Assembly: GCA_030549775.1 (NCBI GenBank)
Contig: CM060175.1
Coordinates: forward strand, 35,462,318-35,526,317
DNA: 64,000 nt
Origin: Tamarix chinensis
Taxonomy: Eukaryota > Streptophyta > Magnoliopsida > Caryophyllales > Tamaricaceae
Direction: 5' to 3'
A program made the position numbers and the translations under genes. The notes beneath the pieces were generated by a model. The model saw only the letters and a list, made by a program, of their open reading frames with translations, was not told the origin of the DNA and made no database searches. This document shows, in pieces, positions 1-11,269 of the stretch. Each line of letters starts with the position of its first letter. Within the stretch, counting starts at the first letter, position 1.

Positions 1-239
1 GATGGGGCTTCACCGGTGGTTTCAGGGTGCTCTTCTTGAGAGGGAAATAGGTTGACCAGGGTCGAGTGTGGTGTTTGAAGGTAGCCAATTGGCACTCCCA
101 TTACCAATGAGAATGTTGAAAGATCTATTTGTTAATGGATACCATGACTCATAGTTATAAAACTATCGGAACTACAACCCATCTTGTACAATTTTTTTTA
201 TATTAGTGTAAGTTTGTAACCCCAAATATGTCTTGTAAA

Positions 240-960
240 GGTCTATGGGGATACGTTCCATGTCATGTCCAAGCCATTTAGCAATGTGCATAATGATTCC
301 TCTGATGACAATATCACTAGTAATGTTATTAATAACATTACTTAGGTGATCTGCTAGATAATATCCTTCATCAAGGGAGGCATGCTTGAGTATACAATGT
401 AGAGCCCGTCACTTTAGCTTATGTATATACCCTTAGCTCTCACCCAACCAAAAATTATCCCAGCAAACATCCATTAGATGTTCCTCAATATAGGATTATA
501 ATTTCATGAGGCCTTAGTATTGTGCCCACTATAAGGCCTATGAGCACATCCCTGACTTGGTAAAGTTATTTGACCAAAAATGCTCAGGGATTCCACATAA
601 GGTGATCCTTAGGGAAATGTCTCAGCGTAATAGTAGGAAAATGAATCAGGGTAGAAAACTATGTCAATAGCATTAAATGAGACTTATTAAAGTGTCTAAA
701 AAATAGATTCAATAATTCAATTAAAAATAAATGAGTAAAGCAACTCAAGGGCCAATCCTTTGCTAGTAATGTCTTCATGTGCAAAGAAGCAGGAGATATC
801 ACCTTTTGCTATCAACTACTCAATGTCTTCCTTAATCCCTAGCTTCTTGAGACTTTTCCAATCAATAAATTGAGTGGATGCTATATTTCAAGAAGTAATG
901 GCATCGTAGTGCTCTTGGTGAGCTAAGTTTGCAAACATGATGCTATAAGGATTAGATGGT
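240..960 (-). pseudogene. Athila ORF1/env-like region, degraded
   Basis: On the minus strand, downstream of the integrase remnant, broken translation gives pieces such as HQEHYDAITS, FIDWKSLKKLGIKEDIE and GYYLADHLSNVI. These resemble the extra plant-specific region (ATHILA ORF-1 family) that follows pol in Athila-type elements, where some authors propose an env-like gene. Stops and shifts interrupt every frame. The position agrees with the family layout, but the function of this region is unsettled even in intact elements. The similarity is judged by eye, so the call is tentative. Confidence 0.45.
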
Positions 961-1880
961 TGGGTATTTAATGATTTACCTTTTTTGTCTAGATTGATGT
1001 TGTTGTTATCATGCAAATTTGCCTTTTCTTTATGTTGTATTAATTTTCGTGTCCTTTTTGGATTCCATTATGGTACAAAGCTTGCAGAGTTGAGACTAAT
1101 TGACCAAATGTTAAGCATTTTGCAATATAAAAGGAAAATAAAATTCCAAATCTACAAATATAATACACACACACAATTCAAATCATGTAAACAGAGGAAA
1201 ACTGGAAATCAAAAAAAATGTATAGCCCGTGTTGTGCTCTATCAATTGTGTCGTGTTGCTTCACACTAGTTAATGTAGTCTTTCACACCTTTGTAGTGCA
1301 CTTGTGCAATGCACCTAGGCTGTGCCCCACCTGTGATGCACTATGGAGAGACTGGTGTAGAGGGAGGAAAATGTCATATGGAGGAGGTTGGTGGAAAGGA
1401 GGAAGGGCAGTGTATTACTATAGTGTTTGAAGGTTGAAGAGAGTTTAATGGGTGATTGTAGATCATGAAAACCATAAGCATGTAGAAGCTATATTCATTG
1501 GGGCACACAGTTCGTCCGACTATGTGTAAAATTGATTCCTAGTGAAGCGCACATATAGAGGTGAGGGCATGTGAAATTAACACAACCAAACCATGTGTAG
1601 AATTTTATCTCATACTTCAGCATAGTTGTGCATGGGTGTGTAGGATCAACATGGCCTAGTCATGAGGATAATTGATCCTCACTAAAATTAGTTTAAGAGA
1701 ACACGACTATGTGAGAGATGGTGCTATGGTTGTGCATGGGTTTGGATGTCGTATATTTGTTGCCTAGGGGTGCATGGTTGTGTTAGAGATTGTGTTAAGG
1801 CTATAAAACTTTCTTTTTAGCATGTTTCTAGTCCTTTTGCCATGAATTTGGTTCTTCATCCTCAAATTGCTCCTCCTCAT
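961..1880. other. Athila-internal spacer, no gene seen
   Basis: This stretch lies between the integrase remnant and the ORF1-like region of the decayed Athila-like element. It has no convincing coding frame. Around 1490-1800 it is rich in short GTGTG/CATGG-type words. The small open frames here start and stop at random and match nothing I recognise. Confidence 0.5.
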
Positions 1881-1886
1881 CTTATA

Positions 1887-3287
1887 TCATATTAAGGCCA
1901 ACCAAATTATTGGAAAGAAAAGTGAAAAAAAATGCAGAATGCTAAAAGAAGACAAGAATAAATGAAAGTCACACAAGAACATAGGTTGCCTCCCATGGAG
2001 AGATTGTTTAGGTTCCTTATCTTTACCGTAATATTCTAAATTTAATGGTGGATCTAGAAGAGCAAGTGTTCTAATCTTTTCTACCAAAATGAATAACCCC
2101 GACCACCTTGAACGAAGATTTCCAAAAAAAAAACTTAAGATAAGAATTGAAGACAAGCACCAAATCTACTTCTTAAAAATTCCCTTTGTAATGTGATTAT
2201 CATGGCATCTATTAGTTCTGTCCTTATATATTCATGCACTCTCATAGGTATCTAATATCAACTCATCAAGCTCGTTAAGTTAGAGCTTCCACCTTCCTCT
2301 AGTAGCCTTCAAGTATTAATTGATTGCTTTTATCACCCAATGCACTTCAATAGGAAAATAACAAGGTTTTACATATACTTCTCAAAAAGGTGTCATTCTA
2401 ATTGGTGTCTTATAAGTAGTTTGTTAGACCCATAAATCATCATTCAACTTCATCGACCAATATTTTCATTTGTGAGCCCTATTTTCTCAATCACCCCATT
2501 TATCACATAATTAGTAACTTCTACTTGTCAATTTTTCTGAGGATGGTATGGTATGGCCATCTTATGAGTAAAACCATACTTCTTCAAAAGTGTGATAAGA
2601 AGTCAATTATTGAAATGAGAACCACCATCACTAATAGCTACTCTTGGAGTACCAAACCTCAATAAGCTTTGCATTATTGGTGGGAGATGCCATTGCCTCC
2701 TCCAATTTGGAGATATAATCAACCACAACTAGAATATATTTGTTGTTGTAAAATGGTGTAAAGGATTCCATGAATTCAGTTCCCCAAATATCAAATAGTT
2801 AAACCTCAAAGGTATTATTCAAAGGAATTTCATTTCTATATGATATCTTACCCATCCTTTGGCATTAATCACATGATATAGCATATTGTCTAACATCCAT
2901 GAAGATGTTGGGTTAATAGAAACTAGTTTGTAGAGTTTTTGAAGGTATCTTCAAAGTGCTAGCGTGACCCCCATAAGGTGAAGAGTGACAATGAGATATG
3001 ACACTTTCAACTTTCTCTTTAGAAAACACCTTTTGTAAACATCATCTACACATTTGTTATAGAGATAAGGCTCATCGTAATAATAGTTCTTGATATTTAA
3101 GAGGAAACTTTTTCCTTCGTTATCAGTTTGGAAACATTATCCCACATACTTTATAGTTTACAAAGTTTACAAAACATGGGGCAGACAAGCTTGTGATTAC
3201 AAAAATGTTATAGTTTGGAAATGAAACATTAAAGAGAATATCATCCCCTTCACTTCCATCCATGTCTTGCCTTAATATGGTGAGATG
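1887..3287 (-). pseudogene. Athila-type integrase, degraded
   Basis: Reading the minus strand from 3287, the linker after RNase H is followed by HHCC-like and then DDE-type integrase sequence in several broken frames. Recognisable pieces are LFDIWGTEF (first Asp region, about 2800), VAISDGGSHF (second Asp, about 2610-2640) and YHPQ...QVEV (Glu region, about 2510-2558). WSMKLNDDLW is near 2440, and the post-integrase stretch with NLRSRWSGLF lies in 1887-2156. These match the Athila branch of Ty3/gypsy integrases. There are multiple frameshifts and stops and no functional product. The upstream part of the gene lies beyond the nested insertion, at 24.0 kb. Confidence 0.8.
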
Positions 3288-3292
3288 ATCAG

Positions 3293-3570
3293 TGTAATAC
3301 CCCATATTTTTAAAATCCAGATTTATTAAGTTTAATGATTTTATTAGCGTAATTTGATGTAAACAATTAATTATTTTAATTTCGATTAGTTTTATGGATT
3401 TATCAACGATTTCGAATTCATAATTGAATGTAATTAATCATTTTTGGGAAGTAATATTTTATCGACGTTTTAATTAATTGAATGTAATATTTTTGGGAAG
3501 TTTAAATTAAAAATATTTTTGGAACTTATTTAAGAATTTATGTTTGAAATTAATTTTCTTCCGTTCTACG
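3293..3570 (+). repeat. Truncated 5' LTR of element 1 (start type A)
   Basis: The first 280 bases align with the start of the solo LTR at 14529, with internal deletions, up to about the equivalent of 15070. The sequence then jumps into the element's leader, which matches 46297 onward in the other Tekay-type element. About 4.7 kb of LTR and the primer site are therefore missing. The start (TGTAATACCCC then ATATTTTTAAAATCC) differs from the start of this element's own 3' LTR (TGAAATACCCCAAAAC). Confidence 0.8.
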
Positions 3571-3883
3571 CTCTTTTGTTTTCAGAACACATCGTATTAC
3601 AATGTTTTCAACCGATTTTAAAGTGTTTTTCACGCCTTGATAAACCTCCTCTATTTTAAAACTTCTGAGTCTGGCTCCAGTGAGGAATCGAGGGGTATGT
3701 TAGTGATATTCCCAAAATGAGTAGCGTAACGATAGTGTATTTGGTTATCTCTCGGCTGTGACCTTAGTTATAGGAAAGTTGAATTCTTAGCACTTCTCCC
3801 GTAAGGGGGTAGTAGCCTACCTTGATTATTGCAAAACCAATGGTCCCCTTTTCTAACATTACCTCCTCCCCTTGTAGTTATCA
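3571..3883 (+). other. Untranslated leader before gag, with splice-acceptor-like site
   Basis: It is closely similar to 46297-46612 in the pol-less element. It ends in a pyrimidine tract and TTGTAG at 3872-3877, six bases before the gag ATG, which has the form of a plant 3' splice site. A short purine block, TAAGGGGGTAG, near 3802 resembles the polypurine tract used before the 3' LTR. Confidence 0.65.
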
Positions 3884-4870
3884 ATGACGGGGAACGGTAA
3901 AGCCGCACGTTTGGAGGATGCCATTGAGGCATTCATGGAGTTCATCCAGCGCAACCACCAGCCGGAGGGCGCGGGAGAGGATTGGCTCAGGAGAGTCATA
4001 GGACACCACCCACCCACCTACTCTGGAGAGGAGGACCCCATGGTCCTCGAAGGATGGATCAGAGACATGGACCACACGTTCGAGGCGGTGGGTTGTCCGG
4101 CAGTCCGACAGCCCAGCATAGCCGCCTACTTCCTGAGAGGCGTGGCTGACGCCTGGTGGGTGGAGTATCGAGCCCGATATGGTCCCCTGGAGAATTGGAA
4201 GGCATTCAAGACTACTCTCCGTGCCAGGTTCTACCTGGAGAGTCTGAAGAGAGATAAGATACGGGAGTTCATGCAGCTCACGCAGGGATCCATGACCGTG
4301 CGCCAGTACTATGTTCGCTTCACCGAGCTACTACGCTTCGCCCCAGGGATTGCAGCTAATGAGGCCAACATCTTCGGTTGTTCCATTTACCGACCTCGCG
4401 ACTCTCTAGAAGCGTGCCTGCCTCGCTGCCACTCTTGTTCAGGAGCAGGCCAACATCCTCAGGAAGAGGAAACCCGAGGGCCATAGTTTGGAGGCAGGGC
4501 CCATCCACGGATAGAGGGACCCAAGAGACCCCCACCACGGGACCACAATAGAGGTCAGGGACCCCCGAGGGGAAGTTTGTGTAGGTAGTGTGGATGGAGC
4601 CATCCGGGGAGAGACTATAGAGGAAGTTTGGTGACTTGTTTGAACTGTGGGAAATTGGGCCACCAAGCGGTTGAGTGCTGGAAACCACCCCGCTCTCAGC
4701 AGTACTAGCCCCGCCAAGCACCACAGGGAGGAGCCCTGGTATCCCCATAGCAGGCGTATCAGCAGCACCTCCAGACCATAGGGCCACCGTACTATTAGCG
4801 AGCACCTGCCTCAGCCGGTGCCACAGCTAGAGAGGTCAGGGGAAGACCTCATGGACCCAGGACCTACCCT
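3884..4870 (+). pseudogene. Gag of element 1, broken
   Basis: Gag forms the particle that packages the element's RNA. The open part (200 codons from the ATG at 3884) matches the gag at 46613 through the retrotransposon-gag core (WIRDMDHTFE, SLKRDKIREFMQLTQGSMTV). A deletion near 4365 then removes the stretch present in the other copy between its N-terminal half and LVQEQ, and shifts the frame. Further on, a CX2CX4HX4C zinc knuckle (TCLNCGKLGHQAVEC) is still readable at 4637-4678, surrounded by stops. The start was chosen because it is shared with the intact copy and lies just after the acceptor-like site. Confidence 0.8.
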
Positions 4871-4951
4871 CAGCAGGGAGGTCAGTCAGGCGGGCGCCTG
4901 AACGTGATCAGCTAGGCCAAGGCCGATCGCCAGATTGACGTCATCACGGGT

Positions 4952-7184
4952 ATGTTCACAGCTTGCTCTCTACCGGTGCATGTATTATTTGATTCGGGTG
5001 CCACCATGTCTTTCATCTCATCTACTTTTTCCGCTAAGGCGGGGTTGTTGCCTGCTTCTAGAGTTGATTTTTCTGTGATGTTGCCCTCCGGGGATAGAGT
5101 GGATTGCAGTTGCATGTTCTCTGGTGTGGCCATAGTCATAGGCGGGGTAGACTTCCTAGTGGACTTGATTGGGGTAGACTTGAAGGAGTTTGATATGATT
5201 CTGGGGATAGACATGTTGGGGAGGTACAAGGTCGTCATCGACTGTGCTCAAAAGCGCGTGATCCTACGAGGCTCGAAAGGAGTTAGGGTTTCCTACAAAC
5301 AGACTCAGCCAGAACCCACCACCAAAGTAGTGACAACAGTGACTCTGCACGCCTTGGTCCAAAAGGGGTACCCCTTGTACCTGTGCAGTGTTCAGGAGTT
5401 GAACAAGGACGTGTCCGCCCTAGATGATATCGCGATAGCCAGAGAATTTCCAGATGTGTTTCCGGAGGAGATACCGGGCATGCCCCCAGTTTGAGAGATT
5501 GACTTTAGAATCGAGTTGATACCAAAAGCTGAACTTATCACGAAGGCACCCTACCGGATGGCACCGGTGGAGTTAAAGGAGCTAAAGGCCCAATTAGAGG
5601 AGTTACTCGAGCATGGGTACATCCGACCGAGTGTGTCGCCCTAGGGAGCACCGATTTTGTTTGTGAAGAAGAAGGACGGTAGCCTCCACCTTTCCATCGA
5701 CTACCGAGGGCTGAATCAGTTGACGGTAAAGAATTGATATCCGCTCCCAAGGATTGATGACCTCTTTGATTAGTTGAAGGGAGCCACGATATTTTTGAAG
5801 ATTGACCTGAGGTTAGGGTATCATCAGTTGAGGATCGCGGATGCTGATATTATGAAGACCGCCTTCTGGACTCATTATGGACACTATAAGTTCACGGGGA
5901 TGCCCTTCGGACTCACAAATGTACCCGCTGTTTTTATGGACCTGATGATGAGGATTTTCAGGCCCTTCCTTGACCGGTTTGTAGTGGTGTTCATAGACGA
6001 CATTTTAGTGTACTCACGAGGGAAGGAAGAACACGAACGACACCTCCGTACTACTCTAGGCCTTCTGAGGGAGCATCGTCTGTATGCCAAGTTATCTAAG
6101 TGCGGGTTTTGGCTCCAGGAGGTGGCCTTCTTGGGGCACAGAGTGTCGGCAAGATGATTGGCAGTGGACCCTGCCAAGGTTGTGGCCATCATAGAGTGGA
6201 AGCCCCCTACGACCGTGTCAGAGGTTAGAAGTTTTCTGGGATTGGCCGGGTACTACGGGAGGTTTGTGCAGAATTTCTCGAGGATTGCCCGACCACTGAC
6301 CAACCTGTTGAAGAAGACCACTAGGTTCCAGTGGGATGAGATATGTGAGGGAGCCTTCCAGGAGTTAAAGAGGAGGTTGACCACCGCACCGGTATTGACC
6401 CTACCAGAGGGAACTGAGGAGTTTGAGGTATTCCGTGATGCCTCTAAGCATGGGCTTGGGTGTGTATTGATGCATAAGGGTAAGGTAGTTGCGTATGCAT
6501 CCCATCAGCAGAAGCAACATGAACAGAACTACCCTACCCATGACCTAGAGTTAGCCGCGGTGGTTTTTGCCTTGAAGATTTGGAGGCACTATCTGTATGG
6601 GGCAAAGTGCAGGTTCTTCATGGACCATAAGAGCCTCAAGTACATCTTCACCTAGAAGGAGCTTAACATGAGACAGAGGAGGTGGCTAGAGCTCGTTAAG
6701 AACTACAACATTGAGTTGACCTACCATGAGGGTAAGGCCAACGTGGTGGCGGACACTCTGAGTAGGAAGACCTCCCACTCCATGTTATGTCGTGTGGTTG
6801 CAGATAGGGTCTTGGGTGAGCTGTCAGGATTGGAGGTGGAATTGATTCCACGAGGAAAATTGGAGGCCCGTCTGAGTGCCTTGACACTCACCCCAACCAT
6901 CTTCGAGGAGATCCGGACTAGTCAGGAAGGGGAAATTAAGTTGGATAAGATCAGGAAAAAGGTACATGAGGGCCATGTAGAAGGATTCTACATTCACGAG
7001 GATGGCAGTCTCAGGTTTAAGGGTCGGTGGTGTGTGCCCCAAAAATGTTTAGATCTGAAGCGTCGCATTATGGAGGAAGGGCACCAAACTCCGTATTCTG
7101 TCCACCCCGGGGGAGATAAGTTGTATAAGGACTTAAAGAAGATCTATTGGTGGCCCCGCATGAAGCGAGAGATTGCAAAGTTTG
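4952..7184 (+). pseudogene. Pol of element 1, first part: protease, RT, RNase H, integrase start
   Basis: The whole stretch stays in one frame with no shift but has six in-frame stops, at 5492, 5642, 5735, 5771, 6155 and 6653. The aspartic protease shows LFDSGAT at 4985-5005. RT shows KKKDGS, GYHQLR, GMPFGL and the catalytic FIDD at 5990-6001. RNase H follows (DAS near 6440, DLELAA near 6543, MDHKS near 6620). The integrase zinc finger begins with its His pair (EGHQ, SVHPGG near 7100). The solo LTR at 7185 interrupts the gene just before the Cys pair. Motif spacing and family signatures are those of Tekay/Del chromovirus pol. It is not functional. Confidence 0.9.
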
Positions 7185-7559
7185 TGAAATACCCCAAAAA
7201 TTCTAATTTAGGAATTATGGCAAATAATAATTTATTAGAGAAAGATTAAGAAATTAGGTGAATTTATTAAATAAAGAGGAAATTTATTAAGGAAAAATAA
7301 GGAGAAAATAATAAATAAGTTTTTAGAAAATTTTGGACATTTTACTAATTAAAATGGAAGTTAAGGACAATTTGTCCAAAATAGCCTAACTAATTTAAAA
7401 ATGGATTTAATTATTATAATTAAAATAATAATTATTAAAATTAAATATATAAATTAATTATATAAATAAATAAATACCCAAATATCCCGCACCATTTTAT
7501 CATTTTCCATTTTCCATTTTCCTTTTTCTCCTTTCTTTTCTTTTTCTTTCTTCCTCCTT

Positions 7560-8640
7560 TATTTTTTATCTTCTTCTTCCCCCGGTTTGGGCCAACCGTC
7601 GGCCCAAATCTTCTTTCTCCCCCCGTCTCGCGCGCCAGGCCTGCCAGCCTGCATCGCCCATTGCCCAGCCGGCCGAACCGCCCACTCTCTCCTTTCTTTC
7701 TTTTCCTTGGACCGACCGGTCCACCCCGCCCTGTCTTCTTCCCCGACCTGCACCCCGACCTGAAAATCGACCTGCAACACGATCTTCGCCGGCAGCCACC
7801 AGCGCCGACCGTCCTCCCCTACCTCCTTGTCATTTTCTTTCCTCTTTTCGACCCCAACAGCCCCTATAGCTCCCTTCCCACGTGCCCATCTTCTTTCCTC
7901 TTTCTCCCCCTTCCCGACCTAACCTGCCATGGCAGGACCTGCACCACCTGCCACCGGCCGGCCACTTGTACACCTGCCCCGCACGCCTCTTTCTTCCCTT
8001 GTCGTCTTCCACCTCCCAATCGCCTATAAATACCCTCTTTCGGTAGCCATAATCAGCCCTTCATTTGATTTTGCCCCGAAACCATGCCTCGCCGCCGCCC
8101 CATCCGATGCGTCGATCGCCGCCCTCCCCCAACGCCGCCGGTCGAGCGCCGCCCAGAACCCCACCTTGCACCACCCTCCACCTAACCAATCCCTCCTCAA
8201 CCCTCGATTCGCCTTGCACGAGCCACCCCAGGCCGTGCAAAATCGCCACCATGAGCAGCCCCTTCAAGCCCGTCGCCGCCTTGCGCCACCTTCTGCCGCC
8301 TCCTCCGCCGCTACTAGCCACCCTGCCACCTCCCAAAATAACGACAGGTCCTCCCCTACCTGCCCATACCATCCTTACCCCCTACCTCCTTCTCCACCAG
8401 CCTCCACCATCTCCCACCACCTTCTTCCACCTTCGGTCGCCGCGTCCACCACCGCGCGCCGCCTCCTTTCTCACGCCACCACCCTCACTCCACTCCCCTT
8501 TGCCTGCTGCTTCTCCCCCACCTCAAACTTCTCTTTTCCTCCTGCCATCCAGCCCCCACCTTGATCTTTTCCCTTCCCTTCCTCCTCCAGCGCCGCCGCC
8601 GGACCACCACCAACCCTAGGTGGTTCTCCACCCATCCAAA
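7560..8640 (+). other. Pyrimidine-rich promoter/leader region of solo LTR I
   Basis: C-rich, purine-poor sequence. The same kind of block recurs at this place in the other giant LTRs. It contains the TATA box at 8025. It translates into proline- and serine-rich nonsense in several frames, which is expected from composition alone and is not evidence of a gene. Confidence 0.7.
8025..8032 (+). promoter_or_regulatory. LTR TATA box
   Basis: TATAAATACCC, preceded by CC and followed by a pyrimidine-rich leader. The same CCTATAAATACCC word is found at the equivalent place in the LTRs at 20063, 41852 and 48977. If it is used, U3 is only about 0.9 kb and the transcribed R/U5 part of the LTR is about 4.5 kb. 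Confidence 0.7.
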
Positions 8641-8697
8641 CCCTAACCCCCTTTTATATAGTTGCTACTATTTTCTACTAATATTAACACTAATATA

Positions 8698-8698
8698 C

Positions 8699-8738
<40 letters not shown>

Positions 8739-8983
8739 ATTTATTATTTTTATTACTATTATTATTATTATTATTATTATCATTATTACCATTATTATTG
8801 TCTTTATTATTAATGTTCTTATTTTCTTACTAATACTAACATCCCTTTTAAACCCTAACCTATATTATACTTAACTTTGGTCTTATTTTTATAATTATTA
8901 GTATTAACATTTTTATTATTATTATTTCTATTATCCTTACTATGGTTATTATTATTATTGCTTAACCTTACTTGGTTGTACTA

Positions 8984-9021
<38 letters not shown>

Positions 9022-9100
9022 TTTACTATTATTAGTATTATTATTATTATTACTATTATTATTATTGTTATTGTTATTATTATTATACTTAACACATTTG
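8698..9100 (+). repeat. (TTA)n microsatellite tracts in solo LTR I
   Basis: Long runs of TTA/ATT at 8698-8737, 8755-8783 and 8990-9080, interrupted by short unique sequence. Equivalent runs lie at the same place in the LTRs starting at 13859, 40883 and 48028, with different lengths. Isoleucine- and leucine-only open frames here are artefacts. Confidence 0.9.
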
Positions 9101-9753
9101 TCACCATTGTTAATAATAATACTACCTTGTCTTACCCATGTTAATTAACTCAAGCTAGTAAATATCATTTGGTTGTTAACTAAGAAGAGTACTTGAACCT
9201 TATTACCATACCATTTAACATTAACCCTAACCTCATTACTATGACACTATTATTAACTATTACTATTATTACTACTATCACTACCTTATTGTTGTAATCA
9301 AAAGCATTTGAACCATTTTATTATTCAAGAATATACAACTATTATCATTATCACCCTTAGGAACAGTTACTTGTAATATTGTGACCTTATAATAATATTA
9401 TTTCGAATATGACACCATTAGTAGACTTAGCCTTAAAAATGCTAGGGTTTCTCTCACTATAAACATTAGTGTCACTAGTATTAGTTTTATTATTATTATC
9501 ACTATTTTTCTATAATTAGCATGAACATTATTATTATAAGAATAGGGCTAACGGGTCTAATAATACAAGTGTAACAATAGGTATTAAAAATAAACATATT
9601 TTGACTACTAATATTTAGTATACTAATTCTAAGGTAAAAACCCTAGTTTTGTATAAAACCCTTTTTAGTAATAAAAACCCTAACCTTAAACTAGAATGAG
9701 GATTGATAGTAATTATAAGGGAAACTAATACTTAGCATTTTTCCCTTTTATAG

Positions 9754-9814
9754 GTAACCCGACCAAAGCCCTAAGGAGTTAGAGGAGCGTGCTCCAAGCC
9801 CGGCGTCGCCTTAG
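9754..9814 (+). other. Exon-like block in solo LTR I
   Basis: A 61-nt G/C-richer block is preceded by a pyrimidine tract ending TTTTATAG and followed by GTAAGG, the forms of plant 3' and 5' splice sites. The block is nearly identical in the LTRs at 43312 and 50457 and recognisable at 21614, while its flanks vary more. The interpretation as a leader exon is inference. Confidence 0.5.
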
Positions 9815-10079
9815 GTAAGGACGAAGCTAATGGCCTTGTGCTATGTGTGACATGGATGTGTTGAATGTTGTGTATGCCATGCTATGCCATGTATTATATG
9901 ATTTGTGGATAACTTGTCTTATGTGTAGCGCAGCTTGGAAATTGAGGTATGTTGTATGTGCTTCCGTGGCATGAGCATGACATTTATATGTATGATGTTT
10001 ATGATGTATATGTTGTGGCCCACTAGGACATGCATGTTAGGATAAATGGTAATATGCGTTGGGAACCATCATGGGAGTC

Positions 10080-10860
10080 TTGAAGTTTGTATGGTGGGAT
10101 TAGGGTTTGTATGGTGGTATTTATGATTTCATGGAGGTATTAATGTTGTATGGTGGTATTAATGTTCGTATGGGGGTATTGATGATTGCATAGTGGTATT
10201 AATGGCTTATGGTGGTATTAGGGTTTGTATGGTGGTATAAACGTTCGTATGGTGCTACTAATGTTTGCATAGTGGTATTAATGGCTTTTGGTGGTATTCG
10301 GGTTTGTATGGTGGTATTTATGATTTTATGGAGGTATTAATGTTTGTATGGTGGTATTTATGATTTTATGGAGGTATTAATGTTTGTATGGTGGTAGTAG
10401 TGATTTTATGGTGGTAGTAATGTTTGTATGGTGGTATTAAGGATTGCATAGTGGTATTGATGGCTTATGGTGGCATTAGGGTTTGTATGGTGGTAATTGT
10501 GATTTTATGGAGGTATTAATGTTGTATGGTGGTATTTGTGATTTTTATGGGGGTATTAATGTTGTATGGTGGTATTAGGGTTTGCATGGTGGTATTAGGG
10601 TTCGTATGGGGGTATTGATGATTGCATAGTGGTATTAATGGTTTATGGTGGTATTAAGGTTTGTAGGGTGGTATAAATGTTCGTATGGTGGTATTAATGG
10701 CTTATGGTGGTATTAGGGTTTGTATGGTGGTGTTATGGTTTGTATGGTGGTATTAATGATTGCATAGTGATATTAATGGCTTATGGTGGTATTACGGTTT
10801 GCTTGGTGGTGTTATGATTTGCATGGTAGTATTAATGTTGGTATGGTGGCCTTAGGGTAA
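10080..10860 (+). repeat. TATGGTGGTATTAATG-type minisatellite
   Basis: Several dozen degenerate units of about 17-26 bases, built on TATGGTGGTATT with variable ends (AATG, AGGGTTTG, TGATTT). Shorter arrays of the same units are in the pol-less element's two LTRs (43640-44260 and 50790-51160). They are absent from the LTRs starting at 14529 and 13859. Confidence 0.9.
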
Positions 10861-11269
10861 TGTGGTGGAGTTAGGGTTTTGCATGGGAGTTAACGATTGT
10901 ACGGGATTAGGGTTTGGAGGGATTAACTCTGGGGTGTTGTGATTAAGTAGGGTTGGAGTAACTAATTGTGATTATTGAGGAAAATTAAGGTTTTGGATGG
11001 CTAAGTATGGTAGTTATGGTAAAATAGGGATAAGAGTGGCTAACCACGGTTGGAGTGGACAACTAGGGTTGGTTATGGCTGCTTAGAGTTGTTCGGTGTT
11101 ATCATGTGTATCTATTGATTGAAGGGTAGTTATGTATGTGGGATTTTATTAGTTGAGATGAGTACAGTATAAAGAGAATGATTTATGCATGTTAAGGGTG
11201 ATGTGTGATTTAATAAGACACCGATAAGACATTAATCACGTAAAGCGAAAGATGTCGAGCCGAGCCTGT

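Noticed and set aside
985..1430. Two overlapping small plus-strand frames
   Set aside because: Antisense to the decayed Athila-like element, with no domain.
4356..4805. 149-codon minus-strand frame over gag
   Set aside because: Shadow of the real plus-strand gag; no domain.
3293..7184. Element 1 as an active, autonomous retrotransposon
   Set aside because: Primer site missing, gag deleted and shifted, six stops in the first part of pol, integrase interrupted.
7661..8619. Long overlapping Pro/Ser-rich open frames (also at 41505-42680, 48571-49500 and 60677-61574)
   Set aside because: They lie in pyrimidine-rich LTR leaders, are open in several frames at once, have no domain, and recur in every LTR copy with frame breaks.
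8561..8874. Leu- or Ile-only frames (also 42355-42639, 49494-49736)
   Set aside because: Direct translation of (TTA)n microsatellite.
10080..10860. Interstitial telomere repeat (TTAGGGTTT words)
   Set aside because: The words are scattered variants within a different minisatellite unit, not TTTAGGG in tandem.
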